Assembly: GCA_030917125.1 (NCBI GenBank)
Contig: JAUPVH010000068.1
Location: 1-24,700, forward strand
Length of the DNA: 24,700 bases
Direction of reading: 5' to 3'
From: Patescibacteria group bacterium
GTDB taxonomy: Bacteria; Patescibacteriota; Saccharimonadia; CAILAD01; GCA-016700035
Made by a program: the position numbers and the translations under genes. Positions 8,561 to 15,552 of this stretch are shown here, in pieces (position 1 is the first letter of the stretch; each line of letters starts with the position of its first letter). The notes beneath the pieces were generated by a model. The model saw nothing but the letters and a program-made list of their open reading frames with translations. It did not search any database and was not told the DNA's origin.

Positions 8561-9976
8561 CTAGGCCACCAATAGTCTTACCGTATCGGTTTTACCGGCC
8601 ACACCAACATGAGTACCAAACGCTGATACCACGATATCCCCCACCTCTAAAGCGCCGCGTTTACGAAATTCAGCCAGAACTTCGGCGTGAATGAGTCGCC
8701 CCTTTGGCACCTGAAAAGATTTTCCGCCCCACACGATTGCGATTTGGTTACAGACCCGCTCATCCGGGCTGGCCATAATAATTGCCGCATTCGGGCGCAT
8801 TGAAGAAATCGAAAGCGCGGTTGATCCCGTCAGGGTTTCGGCTAAAATCAGCTTTGCTCCAACGTGGTTGGCGAGCGTAATTGCCGCCAAGCTCACCGCA
8901 TCCTGCGCGCTGTGAGCAGCCGTCAGTTTGTGGGCAGTTCCCAACTGATGCGTCTCGCCCAAAAATTCTTCAGTTGAAAGAATAATTCGCTTCATCATCT
9001 GTACCGTTTCAACGGGGAACGTACCGGTAGCTGTTTCGCCCGAGAGCATCACCGCATCAACACCTAAAGAAACGGCTGTCGAAACATCATTTGCCTCCGC
9101 CCGCGTTGGCTGCAGATTTGTCGTCATCGATTCGAGCATTTGGGTTGCCATAATTACCGGACGCTTTTTCTCACGACAAATACGAATAATTTGTCGGCCC
9201 ACAATCGGTACTAGCTCAGGACTGGTTTCGGTGGCTAAATCACCGCGCGCAATCATCACCGCATCTGAGGCTTCAATAATTTCATGGAGATTTTCTACGG
9301 CTGGCGCTGTCTCAATCTTTGAGATAATGCGCACATTGCGCTTAGACTTTTTAATGATTGTCCTGAGGCGCTCTACATCTTCGGCGGTATGGATAAACGA
9401 CAGCGCGATGTAGTCGATATCTTGTTTGAGGCCAAACTTTACATCGGCCAAATCTTTTTCGGTGAGTTTTGATCCTTCAATAAGTGTATCCGGCAAATTT
9501 ATACCATGCTGTGAACCAAACTTACCCCCACTCAGGACTCGAGCTTTCACGACACCTGCTTTCACCGAAACAATCTCAGTTGTAACTTGGCCATCGCGCA
9601 ATAAGAGGCGCTCGCCTTTTTTTACTTCGCCCGTAAAATCATACTGAATCGGGATCTGACCCGAACTCGCCTTGCCCTCCACGGCAAACTCTAGCGTGTC
9701 GCCAGCAGCAACGCTCAACATTTCAGGGACCGTACCAATCCGAATCTTCGGACCTTGCAAATCTTGAATGATCGCCACCGAGCGCTTAAGCTTGTGGGCA
9801 GTTTCGCGGACTCGGCGCATCACGTCAGCATGCCAACTATGACGGTTATGAGAAAAGTTTAAACGTACCCCATTCACGCCGGCTTTTAAGAGGGCTTCTA
9901 TCTTTTCTTCGCTGGCCGGACCAATAGTTGCGATGATCTTGGTTTTTTTATATTGACTGGCATCTATTCTGCTCAT
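8561..9976 (-). CDS. pyk: Pyruvate kinase
   Basis: This 471-residue enzyme makes ATP and pyruvate from phosphoenolpyruvate and ADP, the last step of glycolysis. The N-terminal barrel begins KTKIIATIGP (11-20) with RLNFSH at 38-43. The active-site signature IISKIETAPAVENL places the catalytic Lys at 220 and metal-binding Glu at 222 and Asp at 246. MATQMLESM and DVMLSGETA-like stretches follow, then the C-terminal domain ending in a complete fold. Length is typical of bacterial enzymes without the extra phosphotransferase-like tail. The -10 box TACAAT (9983-9988) is only six bases before the ATG, with no Shine-Dalgarno, so the message is probably leaderless. It heads the pyk/3-TM/tpiA/ppa run. 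Confidence 0.97.
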   Translation of the reverse strand: MSRIDASQYKKTKIIATIGPASEEKIEALLKAGVNGVRLNFSHNRHSWHADVMRRVRETAHKLKRSVAIIQDLQGPKIRIGTVPEMLSVAAGDTLEFAVEGKASSGQIPIQYDFTGEVKKGERLLLRDGQVTTEIVSVKAGVVKARVLSGGKFGSQHGINLPDTLIEGSKLTEKDLADVKFGLKQDIDYIALSFIHTAEDVERLRTIIKKSKRNVRIISKIETAPAVENLHEIIEASDAVMIARGDLATETSPELVPIVGRQIIRICREKKRPVIMATQMLESMTTNLQPTRAEANDVSTAVSLGVDAVMLSGETATGTFPVETVQMMKRIILSTEEFLGETHQLGTAHKLTAAHSAQDAVSLAAITLANHVGAKLILAETLTGSTALSISSMRPNAAIIMASPDERVCNQIAIVWGGKSFQVPKGRLIHAEVLAEFRKRGALEVGDIVVSAFGTHVGVAGKTDTVRLLVA

Positions 9977-10014
9977 GCTTATATTGTACAGGAATGTTTC
10001 ACTATTCCCTTATA

Positions 10015-10043
10015 TTGACTTTTTATAGTTTTTTTGTTATAAT
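10015..10043 (+). promoter_or_regulatory. Strong promoter for the LysM-like gene
   Basis: TTGACT (10015-10020) and a perfect TATAAT (10038-10043) are separated by 17 bases in an AT-rich stretch. An AAAGGAG ribosome site follows five bases before the ATG at 10079. This is one of the best promoter/ribosome site pairs in the window. Confidence 0.8.
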
Positions 10044-10078
10044 ATATAGGTTAATCGCACCCTTTCAAAGGAGTTGGC

Positions 10079-10465
10079 ATGTCGCCACGTTCCACCACCC
10101 CGGACTCCCGACCGAGCTACGAGCAGGAGGCAAAGCGCGAGCGCGCCACCTTCCGATTCATTCTCGTCGCCAGCATCGTCTCCGTGATCTTGCTGGTCAT
10201 CTTGCTCCCGATCATGCTCTCGAGCACATCCTGCTCGGGCGAGCAGACCGTCGAGGTGCGAACCGGTGACAACCTCACCGTACTCATCCTCGGCAACGTC
10301 GATGGGGCACTCGACGACTCTGTGTCCATGGAGGACATCATCTCCCTGGTCACCGAGGAACAACCCGAGCTGAACGGCACCATCACGGATGGCAAGACCG
10401 TCACCCTGCCCGAGTCCTGCTCCAACAACGGCTTCGGCTCCAACTGGGATCGAGGTCAGCAATGA
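10079..10465 (+). CDS. Membrane protein with LysM-like outer domain
   Basis: This is a 128-residue protein with a charged N-terminus (1-25), one membrane segment (about 27-48) and an outer region of about 75 residues. The outer part reads VEVRTGDNLTVLIL, then a helix-like SMEDIISLVTEEQPEL, then ITDGKTVTLPE; this matches the order of a LysM peptidoglycan-binding repeat (GD-x-L, N/E-P-x-L, I-x-x-G-x-x-L-x-x-P), though divergent. Two Cys residues flank the domain (after SSTS and in PESC) and may pair. Codons are rich in GTC, CTC and GAC compared with the glycolytic genes. It overlaps the next gene by ATGA, so they are coupled. The LysM reading is an inference from pattern. Confidence 0.75.
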   Translation: MSPRSTTPDSRPSYEQEAKRERATFRFILVASIVSVILLVILLPIMLSSTSCSGEQTVEVRTGDNLTVLILGNVDGALDDSVSMEDIISLVTEEQPELNGTITDGKTVTLPESCSNNGFGSNWDRGQQ

Positions 10466-10566
10466 CCAAAGATCAATTCAAGAGCATCCAGACAGGATTC
10501 CTCGTCATTGCCTTCCTACTTCTCTGCATCATCTTGCTACTGGTATCCATCATCGGCAAGCTCTGA
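10462..10566 (+). CDS. 34-residue membrane microprotein
   Basis: A 34-codon frame begins at the ATG that overlaps the stop of the previous gene (ATGA) and ends in TGA just before a terminator. The product has a short charged start (MTKDQFKSIQTG) and a single long hydrophobic helix (about residues 13-31) ending in Gly-Lys-Leu. The four-base overlap, the placement before the terminator and the helix-like composition support it as a real gene and a likely partner of the LysM-like protein. The function is unknown. Confidence 0.65.
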   Translation: MTKDQFKSIQTGFLVIAFLLLCIILLLVSIIGKL

Positions 10567-10570
10567 GCTC

Positions 10571-10611
10571 CCCCGTTCTTCCCCTAAAAAGGAAGCACGG
10601 GTATTTTTTTA
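10571..10611 (+). terminator. Intrinsic terminator of the LysM-like unit
   Basis: A stem of CCCGT with ACGGG (10572-10576 with 10597-10601), extended inside by CTTCC with GGAAG, is followed by TATTTTTTT. It overlaps the end of the convergent heliorhodopsin gene by a few bases. Confidence 0.85.
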
Positions 10612-11385
10612 TGGACGCAAAGTTCCAGCAAAAATCTGCCAAGCCAGGGCTGATTTCGCTACCAAAGAGAGAATCACGTACACTTTCTCGCCATACAGAT
10701 AGTCTTTCCAGGGACCAATCTTTTTGTATTGCAGTACCATGTTGATTGCAAAACAGTTAAAGAAGAAGAAGATCGAAATATAAATACCATACACAAAACT
10801 CGGGATTTGGGCTTCAGCCGGTCCAAACGCCTCGGCAGCGGTGAAGTAAATAGCAATCACTATCCATGGAATCAACCCCGCCAAACAACCCAGCCAGTAT
10901 GAGAGCCAATTGGTCTTTTTAGTAGTCTGATTGTGCACTTCCATCACGAGGCCCAAAAGATTCATAGTCGCCACCAGTGAGAACATCATCAGCAGAGATG
11001 CTGCATCATAAATACCCGTCAAGAGCGCAATCGCCACAATCATGGTGCTGGCAGAAAATGAGTACTCCACCCATCGGAAACGGTTCAGGCCTTTGGCTAA
11101 ATCGGCATTGTATTTTTTATTACCAACGGTCGCTATAAATAGGTGGAAAAACGAACTCAAAGCTAAAAAGATGATGATTGGCAGTACCAATGCCACATCA
11201 CCAATTTGTTCAACCGCTGGCTTGAGAGTTTTAGAAACTAAATCGAACTTTAAAAAGCTCACATTTATTGGGTACACAACATCCCACTTAGCGATTGCCG
11301 CCATCACCAGCGCCTGCACTCCATGCAGTGCCGCCATAGTATAATTCCATTTTCTTAACGATTGAGGGGTAACTTTTTTTGCCAC
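10609..11385 (-). CDS. Heliorhodopsin
   Basis: This 258-residue seven-helix protein is a retinal-binding photoreceptor of the heliorhodopsin family, distinct from type 1 rhodopsins and inserted with the N-terminus inside. The retinal Schiff-base lysine is Lys244 in LSLVAKSALAWQIFAGTL, and the counterion is Glu107 in RWVEYSFSAS, both diagnostic of the family. His21 and His81 fit the conserved intramembrane histidine positions. Length matches known members (about 250-260). The start is GTG with AAGGA seven bases upstream. It lies 55 bases downstream of the histidine kinase on the same strand, with no terminator visible between, so response regulator, kinase and heliorhodopsin may be one transcript. 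No retinal-synthesis gene is in the window. A light-sensing rather than pumping role is inferred. Confidence 0.93.
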   Translation of the reverse strand: MAKKVTPQSLRKWNYTMAALHGVQALVMAAIAKWDVVYPINVSFLKFDLVSKTLKPAVEQIGDVALVLPIIIFLALSSFFHLFIATVGNKKYNADLAKGLNRFRWVEYSFSASTMIVAIALLTGIYDAASLLMMFSLVATMNLLGLVMEVHNQTTKKTNWLSYWLGCLAGLIPWIVIAIYFTAAEAFGPAEAQIPSFVYGIYISIFFFFNCFAINMVLQYKKIGPWKDYLYGEKVYVILSLVAKSALAWQIFAGTLRP

Positions 11386-11440
11386 GTAATTATCCTTATG
11401 CTTATAAGAATAGAATACGCTGCTCGCCGCTTAAGCTCAA

Positions 11441-12460
11441 CTATACTTTGGGAATTTTCACGAGAAACGTCGAGCCAACACCCAATTCACTATGTGCTTC
11501 TATGAGGCCGCCATGCGCCTCGGCAATCTGTTTTGCAATCGAGAGACCAATGCCAAATCCTTCAACTTTTTGCTTGGTGCGACTCCCGTCGGCTCGATAA
11601 AACCGCTCAAATATGTGCTCCAGCTGGCTCGCTTTTATGCCCTCCCCTTCATCAGCCACCATCAACACTGCGTGCTTACCTTCGGCGTATGTCTTAATCC
11701 AAACCTTCTTGCCGACCTGACTGTACTTAATGGCATTATCAATAAGAATTACCGCAAGTTCGATGAGATTTTCCTGATCACCTCTACTAAACACCAGCGC
11801 CAGTTCTTGATCGATCTCAATCTTCTTCAGACTGGCTGATTTCTCGACACGCCCAATCGCTTCCTCCGCAACCATGGCTACATTAACTTTCACTGGCTTT
11901 TCTATCGCGCCAGCATTCCGGGCCAATCGCAGTAAGCCATCCACCAAGCTACGGACGCGCGTCACTTCTTCAAGATTGCTTTTAAGCGTCTCTTTCGCAT
12001 CGCTGACTGTAAGCTTTTTATCCCGTAACGCCACTTCAGTTTCGGTCTGCATAACCGCCAGCGGGGTGCGCAACTCGTGCGAGGCATCGGCCGTAAATCT
12101 AGTCTGTGCCTCCAGCGCCTCTTCAATCGGCCGAATCGTCCGGCGCGCAAAAAAGTAACTTAACCCACCGCCAGCCGCGAGAATGATCAAGTTGAATACA
12201 AACAAGTTTGCCCGAATATTGGCCTCGCCTTGCTTGAGCCGCTCGAGACGAAATGAGTTGTAGCTGTTTTCACTATCAAAATACAGCATCGGCCCACCAA
12301 CCGTCGGACGTCGCAAACCACGCTCCAGCTCCGAGAGAGAAACCCGATAGACAAACACACTAAAAGTTAAGCTCAAAAGCATAATAAACCCGAGATACCA
12401 AGCCGTAAGCTTCAGTGCGGGCGTCCAACTTACCTGTGTTTTTTCAGCCGGCTTGGTCAC
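11441..12460 (-). CDS. Sensor histidine kinase
   Basis: This is a 339-residue membrane kinase. Two membrane segments (about 15-38 and 84-105) flank a short outer loop of about 45 residues, too small for a large ligand domain. A HAMP-like linker (RRTIRPIEEAL) leads to the HisKA motif with phospho-accepting His128 (ASHELRTPLAV). The ATP-binding domain has the N box (ILIDNAIKYS, Asn242), G1 DEGEGI (270-275), the F box (IFERFYRAD) and G2 GFGIGLSIAK (301-310). The start is GTG, overlapping the response-regulator stop as GTGA, so the two are translationally coupled. With such a small sensor loop it may sense membrane state or a protein partner; the heliorhodopsin just downstream is a candidate. Confidence 0.95.
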   Translation of the reverse strand: MTKPAEKTQVSWTPALKLTAWYLGFIMLLSLTFSVFVYRVSLSELERGLRRPTVGGPMLYFDSENSYNSFRLERLKQGEANIRANLFVFNLIILAAGGGLSYFFARRTIRPIEEALEAQTRFTADASHELRTPLAVMQTETEVALRDKKLTVSDAKETLKSNLEEVTRVRSLVDGLLRLARNAGAIEKPVKVNVAMVAEEAIGRVEKSASLKKIEIDQELALVFSRGDQENLIELAVILIDNAIKYSQVGKKVWIKTYAEGKHAVLMVADEGEGIKASQLEHIFERFYRADGSRTKQKVEGFGIGLSIAKQIAEAHGGLIEAHSELGVGSTFLVKIPKV

Positions 12461-13137
12461 TCGCCTTCAGCTCCCACCGAATAGCCAAAACCTCGGGCGG
12501 TGTGAATTAAATCAGGTCCAGAAAACGGCTGATCTATCTTACGACGCAAGTAGCCAATAAATACCTCCACATTATTCGGCAACACATCGGCATCATATTC
12601 CCACACGTGATCGATAATCTTTTCTTTTGAAAGCACTTGGCCTTCATTGCGCATCAGATACTCTAAAAGCGCAAACTCTTTGGCAGAAAGTTTAATGAGC
12701 TTTCCAGCACGTTTTGCAGTAAACGACGTTGGGTCGAGCTCTAAATCAGCAATCTTCAGCACCACATCGGTAGCCTGATTTGGACGGCGCAAAAGCGCGT
12801 GGAGTCGAGCTAAAAGTTCTTCAAAGGCAAATGGCTTTACTAAGTAATCGTCTGCGCCTGCGTTAAGTCCCGCCACTCGATCGCGCACTTGGTCCTTTGC
12901 TGTCAACATTAAAATCGGCGTTTTATTGCCGCCATCACGCAGCTGCCGACAAACATCCATGCCATCCATCTCCGGAAGCATTCTATCTAAAATAATCACG
13001 TCGTACTCATCGGCTTCGGCTGCTGCCAATCCGGCCGCACCATCAAGTGTGATCTCAACCGAAAAACGCTCTTGCTCTAAACCGCGCTGAAGCGCTCGCG
13101 CAATCTTCTCTTCATCTTCTACTACTAAGATCTTCAT
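12457..13137 (-). CDS. OmpR/PhoB-family response regulator
   Basis: This is a 226-residue two-domain regulator. The receiver has the acidic pair Glu7/Asp8, phospho-accepting Asp51 (VIILDRMLPEMDG), Thr79 and Lys101 (LVKPFAF). The C-terminal winged helix has LSAKEFALLEYLMRNEG and the recognition region NNVEVFIGYLRRKID, ending in HTARGFGYSVG. It is the first gene of the unit with the kinase. A TAGAAT box (13146-13151) lies eight bases before the ATG, suggesting a leaderless message. Its targets are unknown; the secreted coiled-coil gene just upstream on the same strand is a candidate by position. Confidence 0.96.
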   Translation of the reverse strand: MKILVVEDEEKIARALQRGLEQERFSVEITLDGAAGLAAAEADEYDVIILDRMLPEMDGMDVCRQLRDGGNKTPILMLTAKDQVRDRVAGLNAGADDYLVKPFAFEELLARLHALLRRPNQATDVVLKIADLELDPTSFTAKRAGKLIKLSAKEFALLEYLMRNEGQVLSKEKIIDHVWEYDADVLPNNVEVFIGYLRRKIDQPFSGPDLIHTARGFGYSVGAEGE

Positions 13138-13182
13138 ACCTTTATATTCTACCCCGAATCTGAGAAAAAACTTAAAACAAAA

Positions 13183-13203
13183 CCGGCCTGGATGGTAGGC
13201 CGG
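13183..13203 (-). terminator. Terminator of the secreted coiled-coil gene
   Basis: A 7-bp GC stem (13183-13189 with 13197-13203) and 7-nt loop are followed on the - strand by TTTTGTTTT. It separates the secreted coiled-coil gene from the response-regulator gene. Confidence 0.8.
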
Positions 13204-13231
13204 CTTATACGGTAAGCGTTATTTTTTCAAA

Positions 13232-13738
13232 TTAATTTGCGTCTGGCGCTTCCATTGCTGGGCCATTACCCCGCATGCCACCTGGACCAGGGCCATGTCC
13301 TCGACCACCAAACATCATGTAATCAGTTGGGATATTGTTGTCCTTTGCCCATTGCTGTAACTCTTCGCGTTGAGCCTGCATTGCTGCTCGGCGTTCATCG
13401 CGTGTCATGTTTTGCATTTCTTCGCGTTGAGCTTCACGCTTCTCATGCACTTCTTCCATCTTGGCAATAATCTTATCTTTTTGCTCGACGGTTAGCTTGC
13501 CGGCATCAACTGCTTCCTGAAGTCGTTCTTCAACCTTCTTCTGCATCTCTTCATGTCGTGCATCGCGATCTTCATCAATCACTTTTTGCACATCTTTTTT
13601 ATTGAGATTAAACTCCGTGGCAATCCTATCCGCTAAGCTTGTGCTATTTGCTTCTTGTGCAGCTACAGTACCCACTCCAACCACCGAAGCGATTCCGAGG
13701 GATGCAATTGCCGCAGCAATCATCTTCTTTTTATTCAT
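13232..13738 (-). CDS. Secreted coiled-coil protein
   Basis: This is a 168-residue protein with an N-terminal signal peptide (MNKKKMIAAA then a hydrophobic run ending TVAAQ, cleavage near residue 27). The mature part starts with a helix-turn unit (LADRIATEFNLNKKDVQKVI), followed by a highly charged Glu/Lys/Arg coiled coil (about 58-130), and a Gly/Pro/Met-rich tail. The unit of a short helix followed by 'AGKLTVEQKDKI' is common in small secreted proteins of Gram-positive and CPR bacteria with no defined function. AAAAGGAG lies about 11 bases before the ATG, a rather long spacing. It precedes the two-component genes and might be controlled by them. Confidence 0.85.
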   Translation of the reverse strand: MNKKKMIAAAIASLGIASVVGVGTVAAQEANSTSLADRIATEFNLNKKDVQKVIDEDRDARHEEMQKKVEERLQEAVDAGKLTVEQKDKIIAKMEEVHEKREAQREEMQNMTRDERRAAMQAQREELQQWAKDNNIPTDYMMFGGRGHGPGPGGMRGNGPAMEAPDAN

Positions 13739-13845
13739 GAGTGTATTACTCCTTTTAACACCCCTATTGTAAGCTCCTTAACTGAAATATCACTTAGAAC
13801 ACAAATAACAGGGAGAGAGCACGTAGCCCTCCCCCTGTGAGTAGG

Positions 13846-14094
13846 TTAGAAATGGAGGGCACGCCGCTCGGCCATCTGATCATCACGATTGAGACGCAAG
13901 TCGTACACCTCCATAACCTTCTGCATATTGCGCTCGTGAAACTCATCGAACTTCTCGTGCACATCTTCACCTGGCTTAACGTAGATTGGGTAATCCTCCC
14001 AGTCGAAGGTGTCGCACACCACAATCATGTGGGTGGCACCCTGCTCTACGCCAACGCTAAACCACCGGACCAACATAGGGATGGTTGTGGCCAT
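13846..14094 (-). CDS. Conserved-looking 82-residue protein
   Basis: This is an 82-residue soluble acidic protein (MATTIPMLVRWFSVGVEQGA...). The first half looks like a beta-alpha-beta start with MIVVCDTFDWEDYPIYV; the second half is a charged helix (EKFDEFHERNMQKVMEVYDL). No Cys pairs or membrane segments are present. It resembles small hypothetical proteins of the 'monitor of a parameter' type seen beside many genes, but I cannot name a family. It has a strong ribosome site (AAGGAG with six bases to the ATG) and a roughly 110-base structured leader. An imperfect GC-rich hairpin around 13808-13838 probably ends the transcript. Confidence 0.8.
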   Translation of the reverse strand: MATTIPMLVRWFSVGVEQGATHMIVVCDTFDWEDYPIYVKPGEDVHEKFDEFHERNMQKVMEVYDLRLNRDDQMAERRALHF

Positions 14095-14138
14095 TTTATT
14101 CTCCTTTTTGTTTTGAGGAATGGTCAGAAAATAAAACA

Positions 14139-14173
14139 GCGGTTATCAAGGTGCAAGACCTTGTAATAACCGC
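14139..14173 (-). promoter_or_regulatory. Long hairpin with T tract in 5' leader
   Basis: The stem is GCGGTTAT with ATAACCGC (14139-14146 with 14166-14173), continuing inside as CAAGGT with ACCTTG around a 5-nt loop with a two-base bulge. On the - strand it is followed by TGTTTTATTTT, so it looks like an intrinsic terminator placed before the 82-residue gene. A TATAAA box on the same strand (14216-14221) lies upstream. It may be an attenuator or the end of a small RNA of about 80 nt. Confidence 0.5.
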
Positions 14174-14251
14174 AATGGGCGCCCTTTTCTTGGTGGGCCG
14201 CTGACCTATTACACTTTTATACTGGCATATTTTTTAATTTTTTGCAAACTT

Positions 14252-14260
14252 TGCTATACT
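14252..14260 (+). promoter_or_regulatory. Extended -10 of the thioredoxin gene
   Basis: TGC-TATACT (TATACT at 14255-14260) forms an extended -10 box. Only six bases separate it from the ATG at 14267, leaving no room for a Shine-Dalgarno, which suggests a leaderless message. Confidence 0.5.
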
Positions 14261-14266
14261 GAACAC

Positions 14267-14752
14267 ATGAAAAAACCACTCATTATTGGGATTGTCGCTA
14301 CAGTCATAGTCGGAACTATCATTGCTGCCTATGCTTTTCTTCCAAAAGCCGATACCTATTCTGAAAATAACACTAATACCGGCACAACCGAAACATCCTC
14401 GCCAGCAGCCAGTGACACACAATCTTCCCCCGCCGCAAACACCTCGGCCGGCCAATATATTGATTATTCAGAGGATAGCATTAGCTCAACAAGCGGCACC
14501 AAGGTACTCTTTTTCCATGCGCCCTGGTGTCCGCAATGTCGCGAGCTCGATGCCAGCATTAAGAATGGCACTATTCCAGCTGGAGTGACCATCATAAAAG
14601 TTGACTACGATACCAGCCAAGCCCTGCGCCAAAAATATGGTGTCACCACTCAAACTACGCTGGTGCGCGTTGATGACAGTGGCAATATCGTGAAAAAATA
14701 CGTCGCCTACAATGATCCATCACTAGAAGCACTGATTCAGAACTCCCTCTAA
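14267..14752 (+). CDS. Membrane-tethered thioredoxin-like protein
   Basis: This 161-residue protein has an N-terminal membrane anchor (about residues 4-24), a Ser/Thr/Asn-rich linker (to about 62) and a thioredoxin fold outside the membrane. The redox pair is Cys88/Cys91 in FFHAPWCPQCREL. The usual cis-proline position reads TQTTLV, lacking the Pro, as in a subset of small thioredoxin-like proteins with QHT-type loops. It lies three bases before ccdA, so the two form an operon. CcdA should pass electrons across the membrane to this protein, which would then reduce or isomerise disulfides in exported proteins such as the adjacent surface protein. That pairing is inferred from context. Confidence 0.9.
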   Translation: MKKPLIIGIVATVIVGTIIAAYAFLPKADTYSENNTNTGTTETSSPAASDTQSSPAANTSAGQYIDYSEDSISSTSGTKVLFFHAPWCPQCRELDASIKNGTIPAGVTIIKVDYDTSQALRQKYGVTTQTTLVRVDDSGNIVKKYVAYNDPSLEALIQNSL

Positions 14753-14755
14753 GCT

Positions 14756-15475
14756 ATGCCGCTGCTTTTTATCGCCTACTTTGCCGGGGTCCTCACCGCC
14801 CTCGCACCGTGCGTATTACCAATCCTACCGGTCGTAGTTGGAGGCTCAATTAGTGGCGAGAATAAATCTAAGCCATATGTTGTCACCGCGTCACTGTTCG
14901 TTTCAATTATCCTTTTTACGCTCCTGCTCAAAGGTAGCACGGTCCTCATTTCTGTGCCTGATATTTTTTGGCGCCTCGTCTCCGGTATATTCATTGTAAT
15001 TTTTGGGCTAACACTGGTTTTCCCGCTATTCTGGGATAAGATCACCGGCTGGGCACACATCTACGAAAAATCACAGCGCGCGCTCGGAGGAGCCCACAAA
15101 AAGAAGGGCGTTCTCGGCTCAATTGGAGTCGGCATGATGCTGGGGCCTGTTTTTACCAGCTGTAGCCCCGTTTATCTCTTCATTCTCTCGGCAGTACTGC
15201 CGAAAAACTTTGCCGAAGGAGTGTTATATATCGCAGCCTATGCCCTCGGCCTCTGCACCGTCTTGCTCCTTGTAGGAATCTTTGGCCAAAAGGCAATTCA
15301 AAAATTCCAGTGGGCCTCAAACCCTTACGGCTGGTTCAAGCGAGGGCTAGGTGTACTCTTGGTTGTCGCCGGCATCTTTATAATTACTGGTTTCGACCGA
15401 CAAATTCAGCTCTTCGTGATTGAAAAAGGCATTCTTGATATTACACGCGTGGAGCAACAATTACTTCCTGAATAA
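14756..15475 (+). CDS. ccdA: CcdA/DsbD-type transmembrane thiol transporter
   Basis: This is a 239-residue integral membrane protein with about six hydrophobic segments. The two essential cysteines are present in their expected settings: Cys19 in LAPCVLPILP and Cys136 in FTSCSPVY, each at the start of a pseudo-repeated helix. The family moves reducing equivalents from cytoplasmic thioredoxin to the outside. The upstream neighbour encodes a tethered thioredoxin three bases away, its likely acceptor. No cytochrome c maturation genes are in the window, so a disulfide-handling role is more likely than haem protein maturation. Confidence 0.93.
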   Translation: MPLLFIAYFAGVLTALAPCVLPILPVVVGGSISGENKSKPYVVTASLFVSIILFTLLLKGSTVLISVPDIFWRLVSGIFIVIFGLTLVFPLFWDKITGWAHIYEKSQRALGGAHKKKGVLGSIGVGMMLGPVFTSCSPVYLFILSAVLPKNFAEGVLYIAAYALGLCTVLLLVGIFGQKAIQKFQWASNPYGWFKRGLGVLLVVAGIFIITGFDRQIQLFVIEKGILDITRVEQQLLPE

Positions 15476-15491
15476 TTCTACGTTGTAAAAC

Positions 15492-15521
15492 TTACATTTC
15501 TTATTATGCTTATGGTAAAAT
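15492..15521 (+). promoter_or_regulatory. Promoter of the surface protein gene
   Basis: TTACAT (15492-15497) and an extended -10 TGG-TAAAAT (TAAAAT at 15516-15521) are 18 bases apart. GAGGTG follows about 16 bases before the ATG, and a T8 tract lies just upstream of the start. Confidence 0.5.
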
Positions 15522-15552
15522 TTAGCTGATTCGAGGTGTCTTTTTTTTGCAA

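Noticed and set aside
10609..11385. Type 1 rhodopsin or proton pump
   Set aside because: The RWVEYS counterion and LVAKSALAWQIFAGTL lysine regions are those of heliorhodopsins; the usual DTD/DTE-type motif of pumps is absent.
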